The notes under the pieces: generated by a model
Told to the model about the DNA's origin: nothing
Seen by the model: only the letters and a program-made list of their open reading frames with translations
Databases searched by the model: none
Part shown: positions 34,235 through 45,065 of the stretch, in pieces
How the letters are laid out: each line of letters begins with the position of its first letter
Numbering within the stretch: position 1 is the first letter of the stretch
NCBI GenBank assembly: GCA_037951165.1
Contig: JBBDHG010000057.1
Coordinates: forward strand, 10,814,001-10,878,000
Direction: 5' to 3'
Length of the DNA: 64,000 nt
Origin: Lophius americanus
Taxonomy: Eukaryota > Chordata > Actinopteri > Lophiiformes > Lophiidae
Made by a program: the position numbers and the translations under genes

Positions 34235-34510
34235 TATGGTTATTTTATATTGTTTATTGTATTATTGTATAGTGTAATATTTCTATTATTTTTCTATTAA
34301 AGTGCAATATGTCCGGTATATTGAAATATTGTACCATAGTTTAGTATAGAATGCTATTTTAGTATATTGTAATGTTTCTAGTATATTTCCTGTATAGTGA
34401 ATATTTATATTATAATAATATATCCTGTACAGTGTAATAATTATAGTATGGTGTAATACTCTAGTATATTCATATTTGGATTTGGATTATATTCTGTAAT
34501 ATTGATTTGT
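34235..34510. repeat. Degenerate AT-rich tandem repeat
   Basis: Repeated words TAGTGTAATATT, TAGTATATTGTAATG and CTGTATAGTGAATA, at intervals of roughly 30-60 bases. The order is too decayed to fix a unit length. Confidence 0.6.
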
Positions 34511-34749
34511 GTACTCTTTGCTGCTGTAACACTGTAATTTCCTTCCTTACACTCTATAGAACTAGGTGTTAATTTACTATCAGGGAATGTTTACTTACCA
34601 CATACTTATTAATTGTAAGTTTAAACACAACCTTTTAAATTTCCTTGCTTATTATATCCTCGAAAAATTGTTGATAGTATGGAATCGTCATTACCATGTC
34701 GACGGCCGACGCAGATCCTTTGTGTGTACGCAATAAGTCAAACGCTAAG
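34511..34749. other. Unassigned flank of Helitron-like copy
   Basis: Possibly the 5' part of the next repeat, but no shared words with other copies were found. Confidence 0.4.
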
Positions 34750-35080
34750 TCATTCATCATTACCCGTGTAGACCTTAGTGTGAGGAAGAAATGGATTAAT
34801 GTCGGGAAAGGTCTGGTATATATTTCTGACACTAGGGGAGAGCTTCATCTCCAAAAGTTTTCTTGCAAGCAAACATTCATTGCGTTTAACTCTACTAGAT
34901 CATATTTTACTCACTAAGGGGACCTTTTTATATCTAATGTTAGAGAAATGTTATTTAATGTAGATAAATTTACATTAAATTTGAGGAGCTCAGTCAGGGG
35001 AACGGTTTTACAACACAGGGGACTGAGGACTTTTTGGGAATATATCCTTGCTGTTGGGGACGACAGCATGTCTGTGGTTC
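34750..35080 (+). repeat. Helitron-like family, one module plus 3' terminus
   Basis: Contains GTAGACCTTAGTGTGAGGAA, GGGAAAGGTCTGGTATATAT, TTCTGACACTAGGGG, then TTGAGGAGCTCAGTCAGGGG and GGGACTGAGGACTTTTTGGG. The end hairpin is TGCTGTT-GGGGAC-GACAGCA (35049-35068). The last bases (TGTCTGTGG) no longer show CTAG. Confidence 0.75.
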
Positions 35081-38000
35081 ATATTTCAATTTATTTAGTC
35101 CGAGGGACAACAACCCAGCTATGAAAACTGCAAGGGAAGTCTCACATGATAAACAGGGCTGAAGGACAACAAGGATGGACAACTGCAAGAGACAAAACAA
35201 TCTAGTAGGACAGCTCAAGTTCTCCCAGTTGAAAAGTGTTTTTTGTGAGTTTTTTTTATCGAACAACGGAAGTAGTCTCGTGAATCCGAGGTTATAGTTT
35301 ACAGCAAGCCCCAAGGTCACTGTCAGAAGCTGCCAAATGTTGAAGCAAATGGCTGTGGCGTAAAAAGAAGGTAAAAGTGGAGGGGGGTCGCACCTAGGTG
35401 CCAGATGTTGTTTTCTTGGCAAAAAACGAGAAGTTCTTAGAGGAAGGAATTAAAATTAGGACATTCTGAAAGTTGACTATTAAAGTTAAGACTAAATGTT
35501 GTGGAGATATAAATTATCATGGAACTCTATAGCTGAGAAAACACTAGGAGAGAATGGGAGACTTTAAGAGAAATAGTCTCTTGACACTGTCTGATGGTGA
35601 GCTAATAAAATGTTCCTCCTAATGAGATCAAGCAGGGATAGGGTTTGTGATCTATTTCAAAGGAGATATCTGCAAAAATGCAAAACGCTAGGAGCGAAAG
35701 TGATCACAACTCTAGGATATTCGTCAAATGGAAAAGGCAACGGTGCAGCAGTAATGAATTCGATCTGTCACAACCTGCAGTCAGCAGAGTGATCACATAA
35801 ACAATACATTTCCAGACTACTTTTCCTGTAGTTACCAGATTTGAGATGCAGAGTTGCCAACACAGTTCTATCAATGCAATCACTGAGAAGTAGTAGAATT
35901 AAATCTTGTGAAATTTATTGACCGACATCCGGGTTCGCTTTTCCATAAAACAAGGCAAAGTCAAAAAAATGCGATATACTGCTCATTCTGAACATATATT
36001 TCATGTATTAATTAACGCTTCACTAAGGTCTATGTGAGTGTAAAAATAGGTTTCTTTCCTAGTATAGTACATAATTTATACTAGCGATAGATGTATTCAC
36101 TACATGAGGTAGTATTCATATATCAAACGACTATACAAAAATACTTGAGAGATTTTCCTGAGGGTGTCTTGCTCTGAAGTGAATGGAAAAAAGATGGAGA
36201 GAGGATGAGATGGAGAGAATTCCTGGGGTGAGGGATTTCCCAAATATCCTTTTTGGCCTGCCACCACCACTGGAATATAATTAGCTTATGGACAACGAGA
36301 TGGAAACCATCCTTTTCCATTAATGTGACAGAAACATGTCACGAGACCCATCTTTTTCCACTTTTTTCAATGTAGAACAAATTTTTGTTCAAAAAGGACA
36401 CTAAAGGACACTTTATTTAATTAATTACATTAATTAGTTGATATGCTATATACAGCCAATGTGACCTCAGAACCAAATTACTCTATTTTCTTTCTTCACT
36501 TCTAAAGCTCATTCAAGTCAAAAATTATTAGTTATTCTCAAAATCTTTCTGAAAACAATCTCCAAAGTTGCAGTTAGTAAGTGTTTTTTTTTCCAAACGT
36601 AAGAAAACAAACCAGAGAGCTCCAGTGAGAAACAAATACTGGCATGAGAGTGTTCAAATTTTACATGAAGAAATCAGCTTCAGCCTTCATCAGACATGCA
36701 TGAGCTGAGTTTGACACCATAAATCAACATGGAACAATAACAATAGTATTTTTTCATCTTTAGCTCATGAAATTATTGTTGTTTAAGTGGGTATTTATAG
36801 GCCTGTTAATGCTAATAAGGAACCCAAGCTGCAGATAACAGACAGAGGGCAGGCTTTAACGTGTTTATTTACAACAATTCTTCTGCGGTTAGTGAGGGAG
36901 TCTGACAGCAGAGCGGGAGGGGGCTTGAGTGTTCTGGCTGGTGGAATGAAAACCAGAACGGGGAAGCGTGAGAGTAGATCTGTGTAACCAAGGTCCAGGC
37001 AGTTGACACTTAGTATCAGTGTGTACGATCTGGCAGGGTGGTGCCGTCGAAACCGGGTCTTTATAGCCACACATATTGAAGATAGAAGACAGCTGGCCAG
37101 CCGACTCCACACCAGAAGCAGCTCCTGAAATTGACACCTTGCACATCTCACATACAAACACTCTTCTCACTTAGGGATGAGGAAGTCGAGGGTCAGACAA
37201 GGCCCTGTTCAGACTTGGTTTTAAAATGTATTATGGACGATCGGATCACCAGCAGACAGCGAACCACATCGTCTTCACACTTGCTTGTCTCTGAATGTGT
37301 GTCTCTGAATGTGTCCAGCTGACCACTTGTCTTCTGATTTGGTTGCTGCCTACCTCACTTTCACTACATAGTTATCAGTCACATGAGTCAAGTGCCATAT
37401 TTGTTAAGCTAGCTAGCATGGGTTACCTAACAACTTTAAAATGTATCAAGAGCTTATATGTACTGACTATTCCAAGTGTTGAGGCTGAAAGGACAAACAA
37501 GAAAGAAGTCCACTCTCTTTCAGAGATACTTGCTTCTGCCAAAAAAATCACCAGGTCCAGCACTGATTAGGTGTTTTACTGTTCCATCCTTGTTGGAGAC
37601 TCATCAGGACACATGAATGTTTACGCTTCAAAAGATCTGTCTTACTTGGTGCAATAATTCTAAAATAACATCGCTGCATATGCTCCTTGGTAAATTTCTT
37701 CATGTAAGCTGCGCAGGAAAACAATGAGGAGAATAATGTAGAAAGTCAAGCAGAACAGAGCCTGAGAGGAAAAAGAGAAAATGGGGTAGTATAGAAGATG
37801 GACTTGTTCTGTTAATGTGTGTACCTGAAGCACCTTGAAGTTGAAAGCTACAGTAAACCACTTAAAATCTGAAAGGATTCATGGAGGTAAAATTTAAAGT
37901 TTTCATTAATCGTACGCCTGTCCTCACAATAACACACAACTATTCTTTCAAACTCCAAATGAGATGTCTTATTCCTTCTCTCCCTCGGTCCTCTGAATAC

Positions 38001-38254
38001 CTGTGTCACTACCTTAATGATTTCAGTAGACAATTTACCCAGAATTTATAAAACTTCACACATAATTTTTTGTGTAAGAAGTTTTATAAATTCACTTTAA
38101 TCCGAACCGTCTTCAATCCTCCAGACATGGAGAAAATGTTTGATAGTTTAAAGTTGTTGGAATTTGTCTGTTATCAAAAACTTATTTTTTCCATTATTGT
38201 TTAAGGAGCAATAATATAATAAATTGGTTCAACTACAACAAAATCTAAAGAAAT
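35081..38254. other. Unassigned DNA
   Basis: No family recognised. 36836-37160 is more GC-rich and has overlapping frames on both strands without domain features. Minus-strand CTGATGA words at 36687-36693 and near 37594 were examined as ribozyme cores and not accepted. Confidence 0.5.
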
Positions 38255-38280
38255 AAGATTAAGATTAAGATTAAGATTAG
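38255..38280. repeat. Short AAGATT hexamer repeat
   Basis: Four tandem copies of AAGATT. Confidence 0.9.
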
Positions 38281-39059
38281 GTAGCTGCATGAAATTTTAA
38301 GATTAATGCATGCCATTTCAGAGACTTGAAATTTGGTGCTTGCAATTTCACAGAGGTCAGATTTTTTGCATTGAGAACTCGACCTGAACCATCAAATCAG
38401 AATTCTTCTGTATTTGACATCATCTTCCATCAACATTCGTCAAAAAGCTGCTCTGACGGGGTTGTTTTTCATTCAAAAACATCACTATGAATGCTTAAAA
38501 CATCACTCGAACCTCTTTAAATATAAAAAAAATCAATTAAATTCATTTAAACTAACTTTATTGGCTTCCATTTTGTTTCCATATTGACAGCATGCAACGT
38601 GTGGCGTCTTTCTTTTTTATTCTTTTGTTGCCATGCAGGTCAGTTTTAGAGCCATTAGCGGTTTATGTTATTTTCAGAGTAATGTTGACAGCTAAACACA
38701 AAAATCAGGAATTGAGCATTAGGACTGCAAGTTTAAACGTAGCATTACACTAAAAAAAAAAAAAAAAAAGTTAAATTTACCCGTATTTAACACGTATTTT
38801 TCCAAAGAAGTAAGTCCATGTTTGCAAGATGAACCTGATCACATAATTTAGGCCCTGCGTAAAATTCAACAGCCCAACTTTTACAATATTTAATGAAGTT
38901 TGCATGAACTTTTATGATTGAGTGTGTTTGTCTTGTTTTGTGTCCATCCTATGGCAGCCTAAATCTCTGTTAATCTTCACATGATTTTGACCACAGGTAT
39001 TCCCCACATAAATTTAATTAAATTATTAAAAAGTATTTCGGCATTATTAAATTGGTTTC
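38281..39059. other. Unassigned DNA with poly-A run
   Basis: An uninterrupted A run lies at about 38752-38769. Otherwise nothing recognised. Confidence 0.5.
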
Positions 39060-39270
39060 ATTCGACACTTAGCAATCCTGGTGGACCCACTTAATTCAAT
39101 TTGGTTTGGATAAAGCCCATTAAGTAGGGTAGTTTTACTACTGAAAAATTTCGTGGAACAACCCTCTTCAACAAAGTTGGGTCGATCCAAGCATCTAAGT
39201 GGATTTCACAATATTGAATTACTTTGCTTCAACCCAAGTAGTTTAAGTTAGACCAACATAATTGCTTAAT
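39060..39270 (+). repeat. MITE-like repeat X, copy 1
   Basis: Rich in words built on CAACCCAAGTAG, TTGGGTCGATCCAAGC, GGTGGACCCACTTAATTC and AGTTAGACCAACATAATTGC. The last word is found reversed at 52465-52680 as CAAGCAATTGTGTTGGGCCAC-type sequence. It looks like a small non-autonomous repeat, but terminal repeats were not resolved. Confidence 0.5.
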
Positions 39271-39934
39271 GCAGAGAGAAACACACTTGTTGATCCTTTC
39301 ATTTTTTGTTTGCACTTATCCTGATATTATTATTATTATATCATATTCTTTTATTACATACTTATATTTTCCTTGGACTAGAAACCAGCTCAACACACGA
39401 CAAACACATCGAGACAGACAAAGGTGGAAAATTTCAGTTACCAATTTTTTGGGAGTAAGCTGGAATACAAAGAGGAACCAAAGGAAAACATGGAAAACAT
39501 GTTAACTCCAACCAGAAAAGGCTCAATGGCCAGAGGTGAATTTGCACCTGATCAAAAACCAGTTACCCTCTCTCAGGAAGGTAACTGTACTACCAATGAT
39601 GATTTAAAATGCATCTAGGAAATGTCAAAATAATCCATCCAGTAGCATGTGTAAGACTTCCATTACTTCATCGCATAAAAAATATAGTTCTTTGTTGCAC
39701 CAAAAACACGACTTATAGTGCAAAAATATAAAATGTCATTTAATTCATTATTCAAAGTCCTGAATTGGCTTAATATTACTCCAGGGGCTTGCCTTCAAGG
39801 ACTTCACACTTTATGTAAAAGAGTCAGAAGTAGCATTGATGTTTTAATAATAAAGTACACAATTTATTATCACATATATAGTTATGCACAGTACAACAAT
39901 GTGAAAGTACTTCTTTGTTTATGACCAATCTCAG
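39271..39934. other. Unassigned DNA
   Basis: Short ATT run near 39326. No family recognised. Confidence 0.5.
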
Positions 39935-40075
39935 AGGAACAATTGTCAAGCAACAAGTTCAGCGCTTTGCTCAAGCACCATAAAATATGTAAACTGCAGG
40001 GAAAGTGTAGGGATTGGACCGTCAACCTGATTGGGAGATGACTGCTAGACCTCCTGAGCTACTGTCAGCCCAAAA
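39935..40075 (-). mobile_element. tRNA-derived SINE, 5' half (reversed)
   Basis: On the minus strand: GTAGCTCAGGAGGTCTAGCA (A-box-like), TCTCCCAATCAGGTTGACGG, GGTCCAATCCCTACA (B-box-like) and GGTGCTTGAGCAAAGCGC. It is the tRNA-like head without the 3' tail. Confidence 0.7.
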
Positions 40076-41121
40076 GTATGGTCTATATTCTTATCATGAC
40101 TATTCAATTGAAATACAATCCTTCCACATGTTTGTTTAGAAAAAATATAGTGTATTATATTTTCTATTATAAATCTTACTTTTATATATCAAATATGAAA
40201 TGTATTATAGAGGGATTCTAAAATTGGACTCGGAGCAATTCTACAACCAAGAACAAATAGAACAAAAAGCTTGTTTTGGAGATATTCCAAAAATGGCCTC
40301 AGATAAAGGCATCGTTTAATGTTTTTAACAGTTTGCTAGACTGATGTGCAACTGAATTTTTTTATGATTTGAAATGTCTTCTTTTGTGGATTCTGAACCT
40401 CTTGCTATTTGGACTTTGGAAATAGGTTCAAATTGAATAAAACCTTGATTCTCTAATGAGAGTTTAATTAGGAGTATGGACATAGGTGGTAATTTCCTCT
40501 AAAACATATTTTCATTCACCTTTCTCAAACATTCTCAGTATTCATTTTCAGCTGCGATTATCTGGGGCTAATAAGTGGAAATTGAGCTGTTCTAATCAGG
40601 TGTAAATATCAATACCATATTACAGTAACACTACCCCTAGACACAAATTATTACTCTCCACGGGCTGAATTATTTCAGCCATATAAAGTTAAGGGCAAGT
40701 GTGTCTAGGGTTAATCACACAAATCCACCTCTGCCAAAACCTTGATTCTCCTTTAAGTGTTTTCCAACAACAAGGCTTTTTTAAAAGCTTCACAGGGGTC
40801 TTATTGTTTTTGCCTTTATGACTTGAAACTTTTCCAAATACCAATTTAACATGTTTTAATCAACTCAGCATCAGTGAGCGGCTTCTTAGCTCGAGCATTT
40901 GGTCTATCAAACATGCAATGATGCAGCCATTGCAGTTTCTTGACTTGCACCTCTAAAAAACAGATCAGAGGTGGCCGATGGCTTTAAATCTGGCATCATG
41001 CATAAAGGGCCAAATTAAATCATCTTTTATGCGGACAACTATGCTCTAGCTGTAGTATGTAGAGCACCTTAGTTTAGTTAGTATTGACCTGGTAAAATAA
41101 AACGTAACACATCAGCCCAAC
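40076..41121. other. Unassigned DNA
   Basis: No repeat family recognised. 40430-40700 is a compact block with TAATTAG and TAATCAGG words. Confidence 0.5.
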
Positions 41122-41821
41122 TGTTACGACCCAGCTAGTTGGGGAAAAAGGGAAGGAACATAAAACCAGATGGTAGTGTTGAAATAGTACATGAATAGTT
41201 ATTTTTAATGACATATTAGAAAACTAGTGGTAGGTGAATTACAAAACCGTGAGGGTGAATCAACATAAAGGGGAGAAAGACTACCGGTGCTGTTTAAATG
41301 AATTAATTTAATAAAAGCCAAACGAGCAATCTAACAAAGCCTACGCTTTCTTGACAACAAACGAATATTAAACCAACATCTCTCTTTTTAACCTATAGTC
41401 CGGCGATAACAAAATGACACAAAACAGCTCAACTGCACTAACGTAGAACAAGAAACAAACACTTAACTGAAAACAAATACAATGGATAGGTTTTGTCAGA
41501 AAGTTAACTATGGCCCCAAAACCCATATCACTAATGCCTAACGACTTAATAAACCAGCCGCATGGAGAGCTGCTCATGGGAGCAGTCTCTCCTGGACATC
41601 TGACTGTCGGTGTTCTTGAATCCACCGCCAGGAATGCTCCACCAAGATTTGTTCCTTGTTTCAGGCTCAGCCTATCAGGTTTTCCATGACGGCCCACGTA
41701 ACGCCTCCATCCGCGGGGGCCAATTAAAATAAAGAGGACGAACAGTCCATTACCACTGCAGAGTCTGGCATATACATTAACATTAACAGGGGGCGGGGCA
41801 ATAGCGGCTGTGGCCATAACA
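41122..41821 (-). mobile_element. Solo LTR of an LTR retrotransposon
   Basis: A 700-bp unit that begins TGTTACGACC and ends GGCCATAACA on the plus strand, so it has TG...CA ends on either strand and short TGTTA/TAACA terminal inverted repeats. It is flanked by a perfect 5-bp target duplication, CCAAC at 41117-41121 and at 41822-41826. A 5-bp duplication is normal for Gypsy-type and several other LTR elements. No internal gag or pol sequence and no second LTR lies nearby, so it is a solo LTR left by recombination. The minus orientation is preferred because it gives a TGTTATGGCC start and GGTCGTAACA end, but this is not certain. The 149-codon minus frame at 41368-41817 lies wholly inside it. 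Confidence 0.88.
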
Positions 41822-41826
41822 CCAAC

Positions 41827-42737
41827 CAGCTATGACAATTTGTCTGGTCAACTTTTGTGCTTTTGCATGCACGCCATGGTGTCTTCTCTAATATGATGAC
41901 AGGTGACTTGTGCTAGCTCATCAATGATTATGGAGAGTTTGCATGTCTTCTATTCTATCAACCATGCATAATTGACGGAATAAGTCGGAGGTAAAGGGGA
42001 TAGTGTGGAATGAGGTAATAAAAGAGCAACACTTTTTTTTTATTGTCATGCCTGCTGTGTAAGTGGATCTGCTCAGGACAAACACTTGGCAATAGAAGGG
42101 ACAACCTTGACATACTGGCCACTATTACGGGTTTGATGGCTTTCACTGTTATACTACCTTCTTGATACTTCCTTCTTAAATATGATTCTATTGCTCTTGC
42201 TATGATGCTTGATGCTCTTCTATAAAACCTTTTTTTCTACTTGTCATATCAAATTTCTTATTGGCTATATTTGAATTGTTTGAAATTAAACTTATCATTC
42301 TCAGAAGCATACTCTGATTTCTACAGGTGTGTTTACTTCAAATATGTTAATGTCTTTTTTCTATCCCATCTGCTTTACCTGATCTGAGTATGTGTTCATT
42401 TACATTCCTGGTAGACCACACACACGCATGCTTCAGACACACAAAAACCTATTGTCTCTCCATCTCTCAGACAAACAGATCCAGCGGTAAGAAACCTTTT
42501 TTTTTCATCAGCACAGCGCATATTCTCATTGAATATCTAATAAATGATTTCCTTGCCATGAACTGAGATGCTGGTGCCCTACTTCATAGTGGAGTGGAGC
42601 TAGATGTATTCCTCCCAGGTCGACCCACATTAAAAGAAGAAAGCTTTTAGATGCTTGAAGACACTTTTAAAAGTTACTACTTAGAAAGCATAGGAAGAAT
42701 CATCTCTCAGAATAAGAGAGACAAGCAAATACCTGCT
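41827..42737. other. Unassigned DNA
   Basis: Nothing recognised beyond short CACACA words near 42417. Confidence 0.5.
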
Positions 42738-42905
42738 GTAGATCAGTGGGTAGAGAGGTTTTTTTTCCAATTTCGACCAGATCGATATTTAAGTCCCATG
42801 GTCCTTGAGAAAGATCTTGAACCCCAGGATGCTCCAATGGTGCTTCAAAGGGGCTTCCCACTGCTCCCACTGGATAGGTGAAATGCAGATACATTTTTCT
42901 GTTCA
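42738..42905 (+). mobile_element. tRNA-derived SINE
   Basis: GATCAGTGGGTAGAGAGG (A-box-like), then CCATGGTCCTTGAGAAAGAT, CTTGAACCCCAGGATGC, CAAAGGGGCTTCCCACTGCT and GGTGAAATGCAGATAC. Decayed, with a T-rich insertion in the tRNA-like part. Confidence 0.7.
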
Positions 42906-42949
42906 GGACTAGAGGCATTTGCAAGTACTCATGACATGAGAGCTGTTGA

Positions 42950-43135
42950 CCACCCTTGTTGGCTCAATTGCCAATCTGCTCCTACAGTTTACATGTTGTA
43001 GGGTTCTTGAGCAAGACCCTTAACTCGTTTTTTTCCCTGGACGTCTCACAGGGGAGGCACAACTTATTTCACAATGTTGTACAATGTATAACAACTGTTA
43101 ATAATATAAAACCATTAAATAAATACATAAATAAC
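42950..43135 (+). mobile_element. tRNA-derived SINE, second in tandem
   Basis: GTAGGGTTCTTGAGCAAGAC, CCTTAACTCG, GGACGTCTCACAGGGGAGGC, then TTTCACAATGTTGTACAATG and an AT-rich tail. It follows the previous SINE by about 45 bp in the same orientation. Confidence 0.7.
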
Positions 43136-43279
43136 TGGGATACTTGAATAAACATAAGCACCATAATCACTATGATGACTTAAACTATAAGAAAAAAATA
43201 AAATATGAATATTATTATATTATATTCATCCACTACCCATATTTTGGATAGTGCTGAACTGTAGAAAATTGCCTATGGA

Positions 43280-44324
43280 CTTGTGCAGGCAGGGTTCATT
43301 TTGTTGACAGCTTTGCGGTTGGGTGAGTTGAATCCTTTAAGTAGCAGGATCCTGTCCACAGACAAGGTTTTGAGGTCTTCCAGGGCAGGAAGTTGTCTGG
43401 GCATTAAACAATTCATAGAAAAAATGTTGGATCCTGAAACAGGTCAGGTAAACAATGATCTTGCTATAATTGCTAAAACATTTGAAATATATAACAGAAC
43501 TCTGTACACACAACCACCACAAACCAGTGAAGTTAAAGTTTTTAAAATTGGATTTGATCCCAGTGCTTTTAAAATCCTTTAATTGGACACTTTAGAATGG
43601 TTTTGCCCTCTGCTCGTGGAACGAGACGTTATTTCAGTTATACTAAAGCAAAGTAAGAATAAACCCCTTTTTAGCTCTTGCAGGCCAATTTAACTTTGTA
43701 GTCAAGAATACAGATTATATCCATCAATAATCTCAAGAAAATTGGACTCCTTTACTTCGGAATTGATTAATGATGATCAGACTGGGTTTGTGTGAGCCGG
43801 GATAATATTCTCTTGTTCCCGGAACGGTATGGTTTTTCAGAAAACTCTTTTAAAACTATTAAACCTTATATTAAGCCCCATCAGCAAGAATGAAGATACA
43901 TTCCATCACACAGACCCTACCTAATTTGAATGACCTTCTTGTCAGAGCTGTCCTCATTTGGCTCTTTACATAGAACCCCTGGAACAGGTAATAAGAGATA
44001 TGATAAAACACGGGGAATTGTGGTCAATGAATCGGAACATAAAATGGCAATGTAAGCGGATTATATTTTGTTCCATCTTGTTAGTCCGGATGTGTCTTTC
44101 TCTGCGGTGTTAGATCTCCTGGAATCAATTTTTGCACATACTCTAAATACCAGAAACTTAACATTACATATGAAAAAACAAATATTATGCAATTACAGAC
44201 AAACTACAGTCTCTGAAGCTCAGGTAAAGACTACTTGCCAACTGATCTCAAAAAGAAATCATATATTTGGGCATTTGGCCGATTCCTTGTAAAGATGACA
44301 TATACAAAAAAAAACTGTGACAGA
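43280..44324 (+). mobile_element. L1/Tx1-type LINE, ORF2 fragment
   Basis: The frame at 43283-43582 contains EKMLDPETGQVNNDLAIIAK and TFEIYNRTLYTQ. This matches the L1 ORF2 linker before the RT (a D..G....D...I...F..YY..LYT pattern). Then, with stops, come SSCRPI, KLDSFTSELINDDQTGFV, IEPLEQVIRDMIKHG and SPDVSFSAVLDLLESIF. These correspond to the PISL, FI..LI...QTGF and PLA..IR blocks of L1-clade RTs. A SINE inserted at 44325. Both N-terminal endonuclease and catalytic residues are missing or too decayed to see. Confidence 0.75.
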
Positions 44325-44530
44325 GGGGATGGTTTTATTTCAGTGGGTAGAGCACTTGTCCCTCAACCAGGAGACGGAAAAGGCCATGCGTCCTTGAGCA
44401 TGCCCTTGAAACCTCGGCTCCCCAGGCACCTCACAGGGGCCACCAACTGCTCCCTTAGGGGTGGGTTGAATGCAGAAATAAATTTCACAGCATTGTACTG
44501 TGTAACATGTGATAAATAAAGGAAAGATTA
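44325..44530 (+). mobile_element. tRNA-derived SINE inserted in the L1-type LINE
   Basis: CAGTGGGTAGAGCACTTG (A-box region), GCGTCCTTGAGCATGCCC, CTCGGCTCCCCAGGCACC, ACAGGGGCCACCAACTGCTC, GGGGTGGGTTGAATGCAG, then CATGTGATAAATAAAGGA. Being inside the LINE, it is the younger of the two. Confidence 0.8.
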
Positions 44531-45065
44531 TTAAATTATCATGATGCAATATCCCATACAGTATGGGAGAGGACTTGTGAGACTGCCTGCTCCACAATTC
44601 ATTACTGGCATGCATTATGTTTCCTCATCACCTAAAATGAAAGCAAATGGAACATCATTTACTGCTGAAGGCTTGAGGGCCTGTGGGTGGGCGGCGGCAA
44701 ATCACAGCCACATTTCTTTGGACCTGTCCATAGGTTCAGATATTTTGGGAGAATATTCTAGAATTTAGAATTTACAGCGAATTTAAATTGAGAAATCATT
44801 TATATATGACAAGATGAACAAAAACAAATAAAATTTTGGTTGAATTAGAATATTCACATGGCTGTTGGCCCCCATCATGATTTTAAGACCTACGTCTGCT
44901 CTGTCAAGCTATAGGTGATGTGATAAGATGCCATAGCAAGGTTGCAATACCACATGGAAAACTTGTTTTGAACATTTTAAAGGTTTTGGATGGAATGTGC
45001 GGACAATTATGTTCCTGTACAGTTTTAATGTTCTTTTTTCAATAAAATAAATAAAATTTAAATAA
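44531..45065 (+). mobile_element. L1/Tx1-type LINE, C-terminus and 3' end
   Basis: The frame at 44541-44768 contains GLRACGWAAANHSHISLDLS and IGSDILGEY. L1-clade ORF2 proteins end with a C..C....H.HIFWDCP.I..YW block, and this fits with substitutions. It resumes the element interrupted at 44325. The 3' end is marked by CAATAAAATAAATAAAAT near 45040. Confidence 0.7.

Noticed and set aside
36671..36693. CTGATGA on the minus strand with a short stem, examined as a third hammerhead-like core
   Set aside because: The position of GAAA reads GATTT and stem II is only three pairs including a wobble. Too decayed.
36787..37170. Overlapping frames of 66-120 codons on both strands
   Set aside because: Frames on both strands with equal openness and no family features suggest composition, not coding.
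37550..37612. CTGATGAGTCTCC...GGATGGAAC on the minus strand, resembling a hammerhead core
   Set aside because: No stem III with a UH cleavage site could be placed, and GAAA reads GAAC with an offset.
38255..38280. Hexamer repeat considered as interstitial telomere sequence
   Set aside because: The unit is AAGATT, not TTAGGG, and only four copies are present.
41368..41817. Longest minus-strand open frame of its region (149 codons)
   Set aside because: Lies entirely within the solo LTR defined by TG...CA ends and the CCAAC duplication. No protein family features.
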